From a virus, in IMG/VR virus record IMGVR_UViG_3300026458_000070, positions 1 to 23,488 of that record: a stretch of 23,488 bases of DNA. One strand, given 5' to 3'. The translations under genes and the position numbers were made by a program. Below, piece by piece: positions 8,040 to 15,404 of this stretch. The notes beneath the pieces were generated by a model. That model saw only the letters and a list, made by a program, of their open reading frames with translations, had not been told where the DNA came from and did not search any database. Within the stretch, counting starts at the first letter, position 1; each line of letters starts with the position of its first letter.

Positions 8040-10187
8040 ATGGATTTTAGTAGTTTCAAGTACTTTGAACCAAGTGAACAATTGGTGACCGTACTTAAAA
8101 ACAAGAATCAATCTAGTGAAAGTTTATTCTTCAGAGTAATGGTTGCATACTATTTCACAAAAGTGGCAAGTATAATGCGTTGTTCTGTAAAAACTTTGGA
8201 TAGAGGTGTAATCCCCACAAATATGTATGCTCTAAATTTAGCAACATCTGGGTTTGGTAAAGGTAGAAGTATTAACATCATTGAGAATGATATTCTTAGT
8301 GGTTTTAAAAATGTGTTTATGGATTCTACTCTTCCTAAGATAGCAGATAAAAATTTAGCTAAGATTGCAATAGCAAGAGCATCAAAATTAGGGGTTGACC
8401 CTGACCAGATGTATACAAAAGTGCTTGCAGAGTATGCTAGTACAGGTGCATACCTGTTTAACTTTGATTCAGGTACAAGTCCTGCAGTCAAACAATTAAG
8501 ACATCAATTATTATTAGCTGGTGCAGGTTCTATTAATCTTGAAATGGATGAGGTTGGAGCCAACTTTAGTAACAACTTAGAAGTATTAAATACTTTTATT
8601 GAGTTATATGATGTAGGTAAAGTTAAACCAAAAATTACTAAATCTACAAAAGAAAATGTTAGAAATGAAGATATTACTGGAGCTACACCAGCAAACTTAC
8701 TTTTATTTGGTACACCAAGTAAATTGTTAGATGGTGGTAGAACAGAAGCTGAATTTTATGACATGCTTGATATGGGTTATGCTCGTAGATTACTATTTAG
8801 TTATGTATCAAAGACAGAAACTAATACAGATATGTCTGCAGAAGATTTGTTTGACTTAATGACAGATACTTCAACTGATTTGTATATTAAAAGTTTACAT
8901 GATGAGCTAGAGGAACTAGCTGATGAGAAATATTTTGATAGACAATTGTTTATTGATAAAGCTACAACTATTGAGTTAATTAAATATCAGCAGTATTGCC
9001 AAGAGCGAGCCAAAGATATGAAAGAACATCAAGAGATGGAAAAAGCTGAGATGACTCATAGGTATTTTAAAACACTTAAACTTGCTACGGCTTATGCATT
9101 TATTGATAAATCCCCAGATATCAGATTAAATCATATTCAGTCAGCTATGAAATTAGTTGAAGATTCTGGGACAGCTTTCTCAAAAATTTTGAAGAGAGAG
9201 AAACCTTATGTGAAACTAGCTAAGTATGTCGCAGATGTTGATAAAGAAGTTACTCATGTTGATTTAGTAGAAGATTTACCTTTCTATAAAGGTTCTGAAT
9301 CTCAAAAACGTGACCTATTGAATTTGGCAGTTGCTTATGGGTACAGAAATAACATCATTATTAAGAAATCTTACGTGGATGGTATAGAGTTCTTGAAAGG
9401 TGAGTCGTTACCTGAAACTGATTTAAGTAAATTAACTGTATCTGCAAGTAAAGATATTGCTGTAGGTTATGGGCATGATGTAGTTTCATTTGACCAGTTA
9501 GTAGATTTTGTTACTATGCCTGGGTTACATTTTACTACACATCACTGGCAAGATGGTAATAGAAATAAAACTAATTTAATACCTGGTTTTAATCTGGTGG
9601 TTCTTGATATAGACCATGGTATTACATTAGATATAGCAAGAAGTCTTCTTGAAGATTATACATATATTGCTTACACAACTAAACGACATACGGAACAAGC
9701 AAACCGATTTAGGATTATATTACCATTGTCACATACTATTAGTCTTGGTTCAGATGAATATAGTAAGTTTATGGAAAATGTGTTTAGCTGGTTACCTTTT
9801 GATGCTGATGAAGCTACAAAAGATGTAGCACGTAAATGGATGACAAATCCAGGTGAATCATTTGTAAATGATGGCAAATTATTAGATGCTATGCAATTTA
9901 TACCTCAAACAAAGAAATCAGAAGAGATGACACTTAGAAGACAACAAGTTAGTTCAATGTCAAATCTACAAGCTTGGTTCTTCAGAAAAATAGGTGAAGG
10001 TAACAGAAACAATGTTCTACTTAAGTACGGTTTAGTACTTGTAGATAATGGTTATGATATAGACTCTGTGCGTAATGCAGTTGTTGATTTCAATAACAAA
10101 GTTACAGACCCATTACCTGAAGCTGAAATACACCGTACATTAATGATTACGATTACTAAACGTATGGCAGAACTAGGTAAGCTCTAG
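8040..10187 (+). CDS. Primase-helicase: P-loop ATPase domain plus AEP-type primase
   Basis: A 715-residue protein starting after GGAG (8031-8034). The N-terminal half has a P-loop-like ATSGFGKGRS (69-78), an acidic MDEVGANFSN segment and the arginine finger-like LDMGYARRLLFS, resembling the DUF3987-type helicase ATPases. The C-terminal half looks like an archaeo-eukaryotic primase: D523-x-D525-H in VVLDIDHG, then YTTKRHTEQANRFRIILPL with the basic residues expected at the nucleotide site. It ends in a PriCT-like helical segment (GNRNNVLLKYGLVL...). This suits a protein that unwinds the fork and makes primers for the family A polymerase, comparable to the N4 primase gp43. The domain calls rest on motifs read by eye; the helicase part is the less certain. 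Confidence 0.72.
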   Translation: MDFSSFKYFEPSEQLVTVLKNKNQSSESLFFRVMVAYYFTKVASIMRCSVKTLDRGVIPTNMYALNLATSGFGKGRSINIIENDILSGFKNVFMDSTLPKIADKNLAKIAIARASKLGVDPDQMYTKVLAEYASTGAYLFNFDSGTSPAVKQLRHQLLLAGAGSINLEMDEVGANFSNNLEVLNTFIELYDVGKVKPKITKSTKENVRNEDITGATPANLLLFGTPSKLLDGGRTEAEFYDMLDMGYARRLLFSYVSKTETNTDMSAEDLFDLMTDTSTDLYIKSLHDELEELADEKYFDRQLFIDKATTIELIKYQQYCQERAKDMKEHQEMEKAEMTHRYFKTLKLATAYAFIDKSPDIRLNHIQSAMKLVEDSGTAFSKILKREKPYVKLAKYVADVDKEVTHVDLVEDLPFYKGSESQKRDLLNLAVAYGYRNNIIIKKSYVDGIEFLKGESLPETDLSKLTVSASKDIAVGYGHDVVSFDQLVDFVTMPGLHFTTHHWQDGNRNKTNLIPGFNLVVLDIDHGITLDIARSLLEDYTYIAYTTKRHTEQANRFRIILPLSHTISLGSDEYSKFMENVFSWLPFDADEATKDVARKWMTNPGESFVNDGKLLDAMQFIPQTKKSEEMTLRRQQVSSMSNLQAWFFRKIGEGNRNNVLLKYGLVLVDNGYDIDSVRNAVVDFNNKVTDPLPEAEIHRTLMITITKRMAELGKL

Positions 10188-10193
10188 TTAATA

Positions 10194-10219
10194 GGACCAA
10201 GATACTTGAACGTCCTTTT
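10194..10219 (+). terminator. Possible weak terminator or processing hairpin after the primase gene
   Basis: GGAC-CAAG (10194-10201), a 3-nt loop ATA, then CTTG, a three-base bulge and GTCC (to 10215) form an interrupted stem followed by TTTT. It sits in the 68-nt gap between the primase-helicase and the Sak4-like gene. The bulge and short U-run make it weak; RNA processing is an alternative. Confidence 0.35.
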
Positions 10220-10255
10220 AAAAGCTAGTAAATTTTATAAAACTAAAGGAGCAAT

Positions 10256-10990
10256 ATGTCTACAGAAACAGTTAATGACGATTTAGTCTTGATATCTGGA
10301 GCATCTGCCACTGGTAAATCGGCTAGTTTAATGAACATAGCAAACCCAGAAGGGGTAATGTATTTGAATTGTGAAAGCAATAAAAAGTTACCTTTTAAGA
10401 GTAAATTTATGGAACTTACTATAATTGACCCTTACCAAGTGTATGAAGCTTTTGACCATGCAGAAACTCTGCCTGATGTGCACACAATCATTATTGATAC
10501 TTCTACTTATCTTATGGATATGTTTGAAACTCAATATGTTTTAGCTTCTGCTAATACCCAAAAAGCTTGGGGAGATTATGCTCAATACTTTAAAAGATTG
10601 ATGCAGCAATATGTAGCAAAGTCTACAAAGAATGTTATTGTTTTGGCTCACACTAAACAAGTGATGAATGACGCTGAAATGGTTCTTGAAACTAAAGTAC
10701 CCGTTAAAGGTGCTCTAAATAATAATGGTATTGAAAGTTATTTTAGTACAGTTATTTCATGTAAGAAAATGCCACTAAATAAATTGAAAGATTTTGCTAG
10801 TGATATGCTTACTATTACTGAAGAGGAAGAAATGCTTGGTTATAAGCATGTATTCCAAACTCGTTTAACTAAAGATACGGTAAATGAACGTATGAGAAGT
10901 TCAATGGGTATGTGGAATATCAAAGAAACTTACATTGATAACAATGCACAGTTAGTTATTGATAAACTACACCAATTCTACGGTGATTAA
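10256..10990 (+). CDS. Sak4-like RecA-fold ATPase (AAA_24 type)
   Basis: The 244-residue protein starts at ATG 10256, after AAAGGAG. It has Walker A G15-ASATG-K21-S22 close to the N-terminus and Walker B HTIIIDTST (D81). After that comes VIVLAHTKQV, which fits the conserved segment of RecA-fold phage ATPases. Size and layout match the Sak4/AAA_24 family, single-strand annealing or strand-exchange helpers whose genes usually sit beside an SSB gene. Here the next gene is the probable SSB. It likely acts in recombination-coupled replication together with the Cas4-like nuclease. There is a 104-nt structured gap before the SSB gene, so the two may be expressed at different levels. Confidence 0.72.
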   Translation: MSTETVNDDLVLISGASATGKSASLMNIANPEGVMYLNCESNKKLPFKSKFMELTIIDPYQVYEAFDHAETLPDVHTIIIDTSTYLMDMFETQYVLASANTQKAWGDYAQYFKRLMQQYVAKSTKNVIVLAHTKQVMNDAEMVLETKVPVKGALNNNGIESYFSTVISCKKMPLNKLKDFASDMLTITEEEEMLGYKHVFQTRLTKDTVNERMRSSMGMWNIKETYIDNNAQLVIDKLHQFYGD

Positions 10991-10994
10991 GTAG

Positions 10995-11065
10995 CTCTGA
11001 CAGAGTTTTATCTATTTAGGTGACTCATTTATTGAGTTTAATACTTTCGAGGCTTGTAGAGCCTC
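10995..11065 (+). promoter_or_regulatory. Cluster of three hairpins upstream of the SSB gene
   Basis: The 104-nt gap between the Sak4-like and SSB-like genes contains three inverted repeats. They are CTCTG-A-CAGAG (10995-11005, followed by TTTTATCT), ACTCA-TTTAT-TGAGT (11023-11037) and GAGGCT-TGTAG-AGCCTC (11049-11065). The first could be a short terminator or processing site; the other two lack a U-run. An abundant SSB would fit a processed, stabilised 5' end, but no promoter consensus is clear here. Confidence 0.5.
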
Positions 11066-11094
11066 TGACAACATAATTAAAAGGAAATATTATT

Positions 11095-11820
11095 ATGGAT
11101 TTATTTAAAAAAGACGCATCAATTGAAACAGAAAAAGACACACTAGGTGGTGGTGGTTTTGTATGGGATACAGGACTTTATGACGTTGCAATTGACTCAG
11201 TATACATGGACCAATCTAAAGGTGGTGCTTACTCACTAAACTTCGTATTCAAAACTGCTGATGGTAGAGAATTAAGAAATACTCAATATGTTACTTCTGG
11301 TGCTGCAAAAGGTACAAGAAATTACTATGAAAAAGATGGTAAGAAACACTACCTACCTGGCTTTACTGCTGCAAATGATATTGCCGTAGCTGCTACTGGT
11401 AAAGAACTTTCTGCTCTTGAGAGGGAAGATAAAATTGTAGAGATTTATGATTTTGACCTTAAGAAAAAAGTACCAGCTACTAAGCCAGTATTCATGGAAA
11501 TGATTGGTAAAACTTTTAAACTTGGTGTTCAAAAAGTTAAAGAGTACAAAAATGTAAAAAATGGTGCTGGTGACTATGTACCTGGTAATGAAATTAAAGA
11601 GTTTAATGAAGTTGCTAAGTCATTTAACAATGATGGTCTTACTTCTGTTGAAGCAAAAGCTGGGGCAACAGAACCAGAATTTGTTAACAAATGGTTAGAA
11701 AGAAATGGTGCTGACTTTATTAAAGACAAAACTAAAGGTGTAACTCCTGCCGCTGGTGGTGGAACATCTGGAATGCCTGCTGCAGGTACTGGTGCTGCTC
11801 CTTCATTATTTAATAAGTAA
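11095..11820 (+). CDS. Probable single-stranded DNA-binding protein (N4 gp45 class)
   Basis: A 241-residue protein with an AAAAGGAAA site before ATG 11095. The N-terminal 120 residues alternate beta-strand and glycine-rich loop (GGGGFVWDTGLYDVAIDSVYM, AYSLNFVFKTADGRE), as expected for an OB fold. The C-terminal 40 residues are flexible, rich in Ala, Gly, Pro and Thr, and end in APSLFNK rather than the acidic tip of bacterial SSB. Charge, length, tail and its place between a Sak4-like ATPase and a RusA-like gene all suit a phage SSB. N4 SSB also lies just upstream of the convergent virion RNA polymerase and activates late transcription. No motif proves the fold, so the call depends on context and composition. 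Confidence 0.6.
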   Translation: MDLFKKDASIETEKDTLGGGGFVWDTGLYDVAIDSVYMDQSKGGAYSLNFVFKTADGRELRNTQYVTSGAAKGTRNYYEKDGKKHYLPGFTAANDIAVAATGKELSALEREDKIVEIYDFDLKKKVPATKPVFMEMIGKTFKLGVQKVKEYKNVKNGAGDYVPGNEIKEFNEVAKSFNNDGLTSVEAKAGATEPEFVNKWLERNGADFIKDKTKGVTPAAGGGTSGMPAAGTGAAPSLFNK

Positions 11821-11825
11821 TAAAT

Positions 11826-12284
11826 GTGAAAGCCATAGTGCTTCCCATTTACTATACTAAAGAGTACAAACGTGGAAAAACTATGAAGCGTAAAAATAAG
11901 GAAGGTAAAGTCATTACTAAAGTAGTATATGAGCATACCTTTCTTGTTGGTATGAATTGGTATAGGAATGTTGACCCATATACAAATAATGAGGTCAAAA
12001 CTTGGTATGATGAAGAGATAACTAAACAGTTAGGTGTAAATCCAGATTTAACTAAGCCTTTTCAGTATACCTTAAATTTAAAATTGTATTATTCAAACCC
12101 CAGTTGCGATGGGTCTAATATATTCTCACTTATGGAGAAGTATACCTTAGACTCATTGCAAAAATTAGGTTGGGTAAAACAAGATAATGTTAAGTTCCAT
12201 ACAGGTACAACTACAGAAGTAGTTGAAAAAGACAGTGATAACCCTAGAGTTGTTGCTGAAATAATAAGGAAAGAAGATGCCTAA
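11826..12284 (+). CDS. RusA-like Holliday junction resolvase, with altered acidic motif
   Basis: The 152-residue protein uses GTG 11826, five bases after the SSB stop and without a clear ribosome site, so it probably depends on coupling. The GTG start keeps the beta-strand IVLPIYY with which RusA-type proteins open; an ATG at 11883 would remove it. The region CDGSN...MEKYTLDSLQKLGWVKQDNVKF resembles the RusA pattern D-x-D-N...K...D-x-L...DD-x-V. D95, N98, D109 and D120 are present, but the second Asp of D-x-D is Ser97 and the late DD is QD. RusA cuts four-way DNA junctions; with a changed acidic cluster, this copy may be divergent or reduced in activity. An unrelated small nuclease is possible. 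Confidence 0.5.
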   Translation: MKAIVLPIYYTKEYKRGKTMKRKNKEGKVITKVVYEHTFLVGMNWYRNVDPYTNNEVKTWYDEEITKQLGVNPDLTKPFQYTLNLKLYYSNPSCDGSNIFSLMEKYTLDSLQKLGWVKQDNVKFHTGTTTEVVEKDSDNPRVVAEIIRKEDA

Positions 12285-12648
12285 GTATAAAGAATTATTT
12301 TTACAACATGGTAAACAAGTAGATATGAAGTTGCAAGAAATTGCTACTAAATTATCAACAACTGCTGATTTTGAAAATGACAAAGTAGATATACTTATTT
12401 CTTTGGGTCTAATTGGAGAATTCAATTCTGATTTAGTTAATTTATTAGCTAATGATGCACCTAAAGATTTAGTAACTAAATTTGTAAGTGAAGACCCAGT
12501 AGAATTGTATAAAGTAAGTGTAAGTAAATGTGAGGGTTCTTGTGATTGTGAACCAACTAGAGAAGAGAAGCAAATTGATGCTATTACTGACCTAGTTGAA
12601 AGATTAGAAGAATTAACTAAAAACGCACAAGCGAAAGTAAGAGGTTAA
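12277..12648 (+). CDS. Small acidic protein of unknown function
   Basis: This 123-residue protein starts at ATG 12277 after AAGGA and overlaps the previous gene by 8 nt. The sequence is acidic and helix-rich, with a cluster of three cysteines in CEGSCDCEP near residues 87-95 that could bind metal, and a coiled-coil-like end (ITDLVERLEELTKNAQAKV). I do not recognise a family. It is the first of three short genes packed between the RusA-like gene and nrdA. Confidence 0.68.
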   Translation: MPKYKELFLQHGKQVDMKLQEIATKLSTTADFENDKVDILISLGLIGEFNSDLVNLLANDAPKDLVTKFVSEDPVELYKVSVSKCEGSCDCEPTREEKQIDAITDLVERLEELTKNAQAKVRG

Positions 12649-12650
12649 TT

Positions 12651-12917
12651 ATGAAATTAATTATGGAAGAAGCAGAAATTCAAGCTGCAGTTAAAGCGTA
12701 CATGGGTACTGATTATGACATCAAAGACCTAAAAGTAGTTGTTGGGAGAACTAAAAGTTCAACTAGAATTGAAGTTGAAGTTGAGAGAGTACAAGTTGAA
12801 GCTTGTATACCTACTTCACCTATTATGAGAGATATCAGTGTGCCTGAAAAGGTTGTTGCTCCTATAACACCAAAAGTACACTCTGGTCCAATTTTCTCAA
12901 GAATTGAGGAAGACTAA
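12651..12917 (+). CDS. Small protein of unknown function
   Basis: An 88-residue protein starting 2 nt after the previous stop, with AGAGG upstream. The N-terminal half looks like a small alpha/beta unit (AEIQAAVKAYMGTDYDIKDLKVVVGRTKSSTRIEVEVERV). The C-terminal 35 residues are Pro- and Ser-rich and likely disordered, ending in SRIEED. No family recognised. The opening resembles short DNA-binding or transcription-accessory phage proteins only in a general way. Confidence 0.62.
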   Translation: MKLIMEEAEIQAAVKAYMGTDYDIKDLKVVVGRTKSSTRIEVEVERVQVEACIPTSPIMRDISVPEKVVAPITPKVHSGPIFSRIEED

Positions 12918-13108
12918 TGGCTGCTGATAACGAACAATTAGTAGCGATTAAAACGCTAATGGATAAATGTATTGATGAGATTGACTCATACATAGAAAAA
13001 CCTACTAAAACTAAAAGTCTAAATATTAGAAAAATGACTACAAGTATTGGTAAGTCTGGTACATTTTTAAGAGCTGAGCTTATAGCTTTAGATAAAGCAG
13101 GATATTAA
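12917..13108 (+). CDS. Small helical protein of unknown function
   Basis: A 63-residue protein whose ATG shares one base with the previous TAA (TAATG), a typical coupled start. The sequence is basic and helical, with a KTKSLNIRKMTTSIGKSGTFLR segment that looks histone-like or helix-turn-helix-like but matches nothing I can name. The stop is one base before the nrdA start, so it is the lead gene of the ribonucleotide reductase set. Confidence 0.6.
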   Translation: MAADNEQLVAIKTLMDKCIDEIDSYIEKPTKTKSLNIRKMTTSIGKSGTFLRAELIALDKAGY

Positions 13109-13109
13109 T

Positions 13110-14906
13110 ATGAATGCTTGGGAAGAATTACCTCAGTTTAGTAAAGAGTTATATAAAGCTACTTATTTTCATGAGAATGATGATTATGAATCATGGTCAC
13201 ATAGAGTTTCCCATAAATATGCTAATGATGAAAATCATGGTAATCGTTTAAAGATATATATACAAAAAAGATGGTTTCATCCGTCTACTCCTATTGCGTC
13301 TGATAGAGGGTTACCAATTGCTTGTTACGTTTCACATGTTGGTGATAGTAATGAAAGTATATTTGACTCATATCATGAAGGTGCTTGGTTAGGTGCTCTT
13401 GGTGGTGGTCGAGGAGTTTACTGGGGAGATGTTGGTTCACAAGGTCGTCCTATTGGTAAATACTCTAAAGATTTAACTTGGAGGGAAATACAAAGTAACC
13501 CTGACATACCAAAAAGTCCTGGAGTTATTCCATTTTTAGGTGTGTCAGATAGAGCTACGTATGCAATCTCACAAGCTGGAACTAGACGTTCAACTGAAGC
13601 AGCATATATGCCTGTATATCATGCAGACATTATTCCTTTCAAAGACATTCGTTTAGAAACTGGTTCAAGAGATAGACGTATGCCTAACTTACATCATGGT
13701 ATAGCTATTACAGATGCCTTTATGGAAGCTGTGAAAAACTTACAACCATGGGATTTAATTGAACCACACACAAAAATGGTTGTGGACACTGTTGATGCTT
13801 TTGATTTATATATGGACATTTTGTCTGTAAGAAAAACTGAAACTGGTGAGCCATATTTATTATTTATTGATACTGTCAATAGAGATAATCCTATTGAATA
13901 TACAAAAGAAGGTTACTTAGTTTATTCTAGTAATATATGTACAGAGATAGTTGGTGCTACTGCTCCAGACTTAACTGCTGTGTGTTGTTTAGCAAGTTTA
14001 AACTTGGAACAATGGGATGAATATGAAGACAGTATTGAGCAAGTAGTAAAAGACGTTTCTGATTATCTATCTAATGTATTGATTCATACTGTTAGAGAAA
14101 CAAAACATAGACCTGAATTTGCTCGTGTACGTAAATTCATTGAAGAAACTATGGAAATTGGTATTGGTGTAATGGGCTTAGGTTCACTATTTCAAAAACG
14201 TAATATTCCATTTGAATCTCCAATGGCGAAAGGTTTGAATAGTCAGATAATGACTGCAATCAAAAATGCAAGTGATAAAGTACAAAGAGAAATTGAGGAA
14301 GATGAAAGATGCTTACTTAGTATCAAGCATGGTACTCATAAACGTAATCTACATTCATTAGCTATTGCTCCTACAATGAGTATTAGTACTTTAAGTGGTT
14401 TATGTAGTTCAGGTGTAGAACCTTGGGTAGCTAATAGTTTTACTAAAAAAGTACCTACTGGTAGTTATACTATACGTAATAAATATCTTGTACAATTAAT
14501 CAACGAAACTGCATTAACTGATGTAGGTATGCCTGGTGATAAGTGGATTGAAGAACAGTGGAAGTTAATTAACAAAGCTGGTGGTTCAGTTCAACACTTA
14601 GATTGGATGACAGACTATGACAAAGATGTATTTAAAACAGCTTTTGAAATAGACCAAAGAACTATCATTGGTTTAGCTGCTGACAGACAAAAAATCATGG
14701 TAAATGAACAGTCACAGAGTATTAATTTATTTATGCCTGCAGAAGTTACTTATGAAGAGCTATATACTGTTCACATGATGGCTTGGGAAGAAGGTTTAAA
14801 ATCTTTATATTATTTACGTTCTGAGCCAGCTGTACAAGCAGATGTTGCAAACAAAGAAAGACAGGCTATTACATTAGAAGATGATGTATGTGTAGCTTGT
14901 ACATAA
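13110..14906 (+). CDS. nrdA: Class Ia ribonucleotide reductase, large subunit
   Basis: Reduces ribonucleoside diphosphates to deoxyribonucleotides together with NrdB. The 598 residues are short against about 760 in E. coli because the N-terminal ATP-cone allosteric domain is missing. That suggests no dATP overall-activity inhibition, usual in phage enzymes. Active-site residues are all visible: C72 in PIACYVS, N275-x-C277-x-E279 in SSNICTEI, C292 in VCCLASLNL, the tyrosine pair Y567-Y568 in SLYYLRSEP, and the C-terminal redox pair C594-x2-C597 in CVACT. The radical thus arrives through the tyrosines from NrdB and disulfide exchange uses the C-terminal cysteines. The gene is translated from ATG 13110 after AGGA. 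nrdB lies one gene downstream. Confidence 0.95.
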   Translation: MNAWEELPQFSKELYKATYFHENDDYESWSHRVSHKYANDENHGNRLKIYIQKRWFHPSTPIASDRGLPIACYVSHVGDSNESIFDSYHEGAWLGALGGGRGVYWGDVGSQGRPIGKYSKDLTWREIQSNPDIPKSPGVIPFLGVSDRATYAISQAGTRRSTEAAYMPVYHADIIPFKDIRLETGSRDRRMPNLHHGIAITDAFMEAVKNLQPWDLIEPHTKMVVDTVDAFDLYMDILSVRKTETGEPYLLFIDTVNRDNPIEYTKEGYLVYSSNICTEIVGATAPDLTAVCCLASLNLEQWDEYEDSIEQVVKDVSDYLSNVLIHTVRETKHRPEFARVRKFIEETMEIGIGVMGLGSLFQKRNIPFESPMAKGLNSQIMTAIKNASDKVQREIEEDERCLLSIKHGTHKRNLHSLAIAPTMSISTLSGLCSSGVEPWVANSFTKKVPTGSYTIRNKYLVQLINETALTDVGMPGDKWIEEQWKLINKAGGSVQHLDWMTDYDKDVFKTAFEIDQRTIIGLAADRQKIMVNEQSQSINLFMPAEVTYEELYTVHMMAWEEGLKSLYYLRSEPAVQADVANKERQAITLEDDVCVACT

Positions 14907-14915
14907 AGGATTTAT

Positions 14916-15404
14916 ATGGAAGCATATATTGGAACCAAACTGATAAACGCTAAACCTATGAGCAGACTAGTATATACAGCCTTACGAGGCTGGGAACTAC
15001 CTGCTGATGAGAATGGTGCAGATGAGGGTTACCTTGTAGAATATCTTGATGGGGGTAAAGCTAATACTTCAGAATATGAAGGTTATATTAGTTGGTCACC
15101 TAAAGATGTGTTTGAAAAAGCATACAAAACATCAGGTAGTTTATCATTTGGTTCAGCTATTGAACTAATGAAACAAGGTAATAAAGTTGCCCGTGAGGGT
15201 TGGAATGGTAAAGGTATGTTTATATTTTTAGTGGGCGGGAGTCAATTTAAAGTAAATCGCCCACCATTATTGGGTATTTATGAAGAGGGTAAAGAAATTA
15301 ATTACCAACCTCATATTGATATGAAAACTGCAGACGATACAATTGTACCTTGGTTAGCTTCTCAAAGCGATATGCTTGCAGAAGACTGGGTGATTGTATC
15401 ATGA
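14916..15404 (+). CDS. Tad2-like (DUF2829) anti-Thoeris protein with an extra N-terminal phage domain
   Basis: A 162-residue protein after AAAGGA. Residues 76-162 match the DUF2829 pattern: LSFGSAIELMKQGNKVAREGWNGKG, then QPHIDMKTAD and PWLASQSDMLAEDW. Tad2, a DUF2829 protein of phages, blocks the Thoeris defence by binding the cyclic ADP-ribose signal molecule. Residues 1-70 (YIGTKLINAKPM...LPADENGADEGYLVEYLDGG...GYISWSPKDVFEKAY) form a second domain often found in phage proteins, of unknown function, here fused in front. The gene sits between nrdA and nrdB, and the nrdB ATG overlaps its TGA. The DUF2829 call is strong; anti-Thoeris activity is by family and untested. Confidence 0.82.
   Translation: MEAYIGTKLINAKPMSRLVYTALRGWELPADENGADEGYLVEYLDGGKANTSEYEGYISWSPKDVFEKAYKTSGSLSFGSAIELMKQGNKVAREGWNGKGMFIFLVGGSQFKVNRPPLLGIYEEGKEINYQPHIDMKTADDTIVPWLASQSDMLAEDWVIVS

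Noticed and set aside
15350-15400. nrdB starting at 15350
   Set aside because: The 17 extra residues lie in the Tad2-like gene, have no ribosome site and look unlike NrdB; ATG 15401 forms a standard ATGA overlap.
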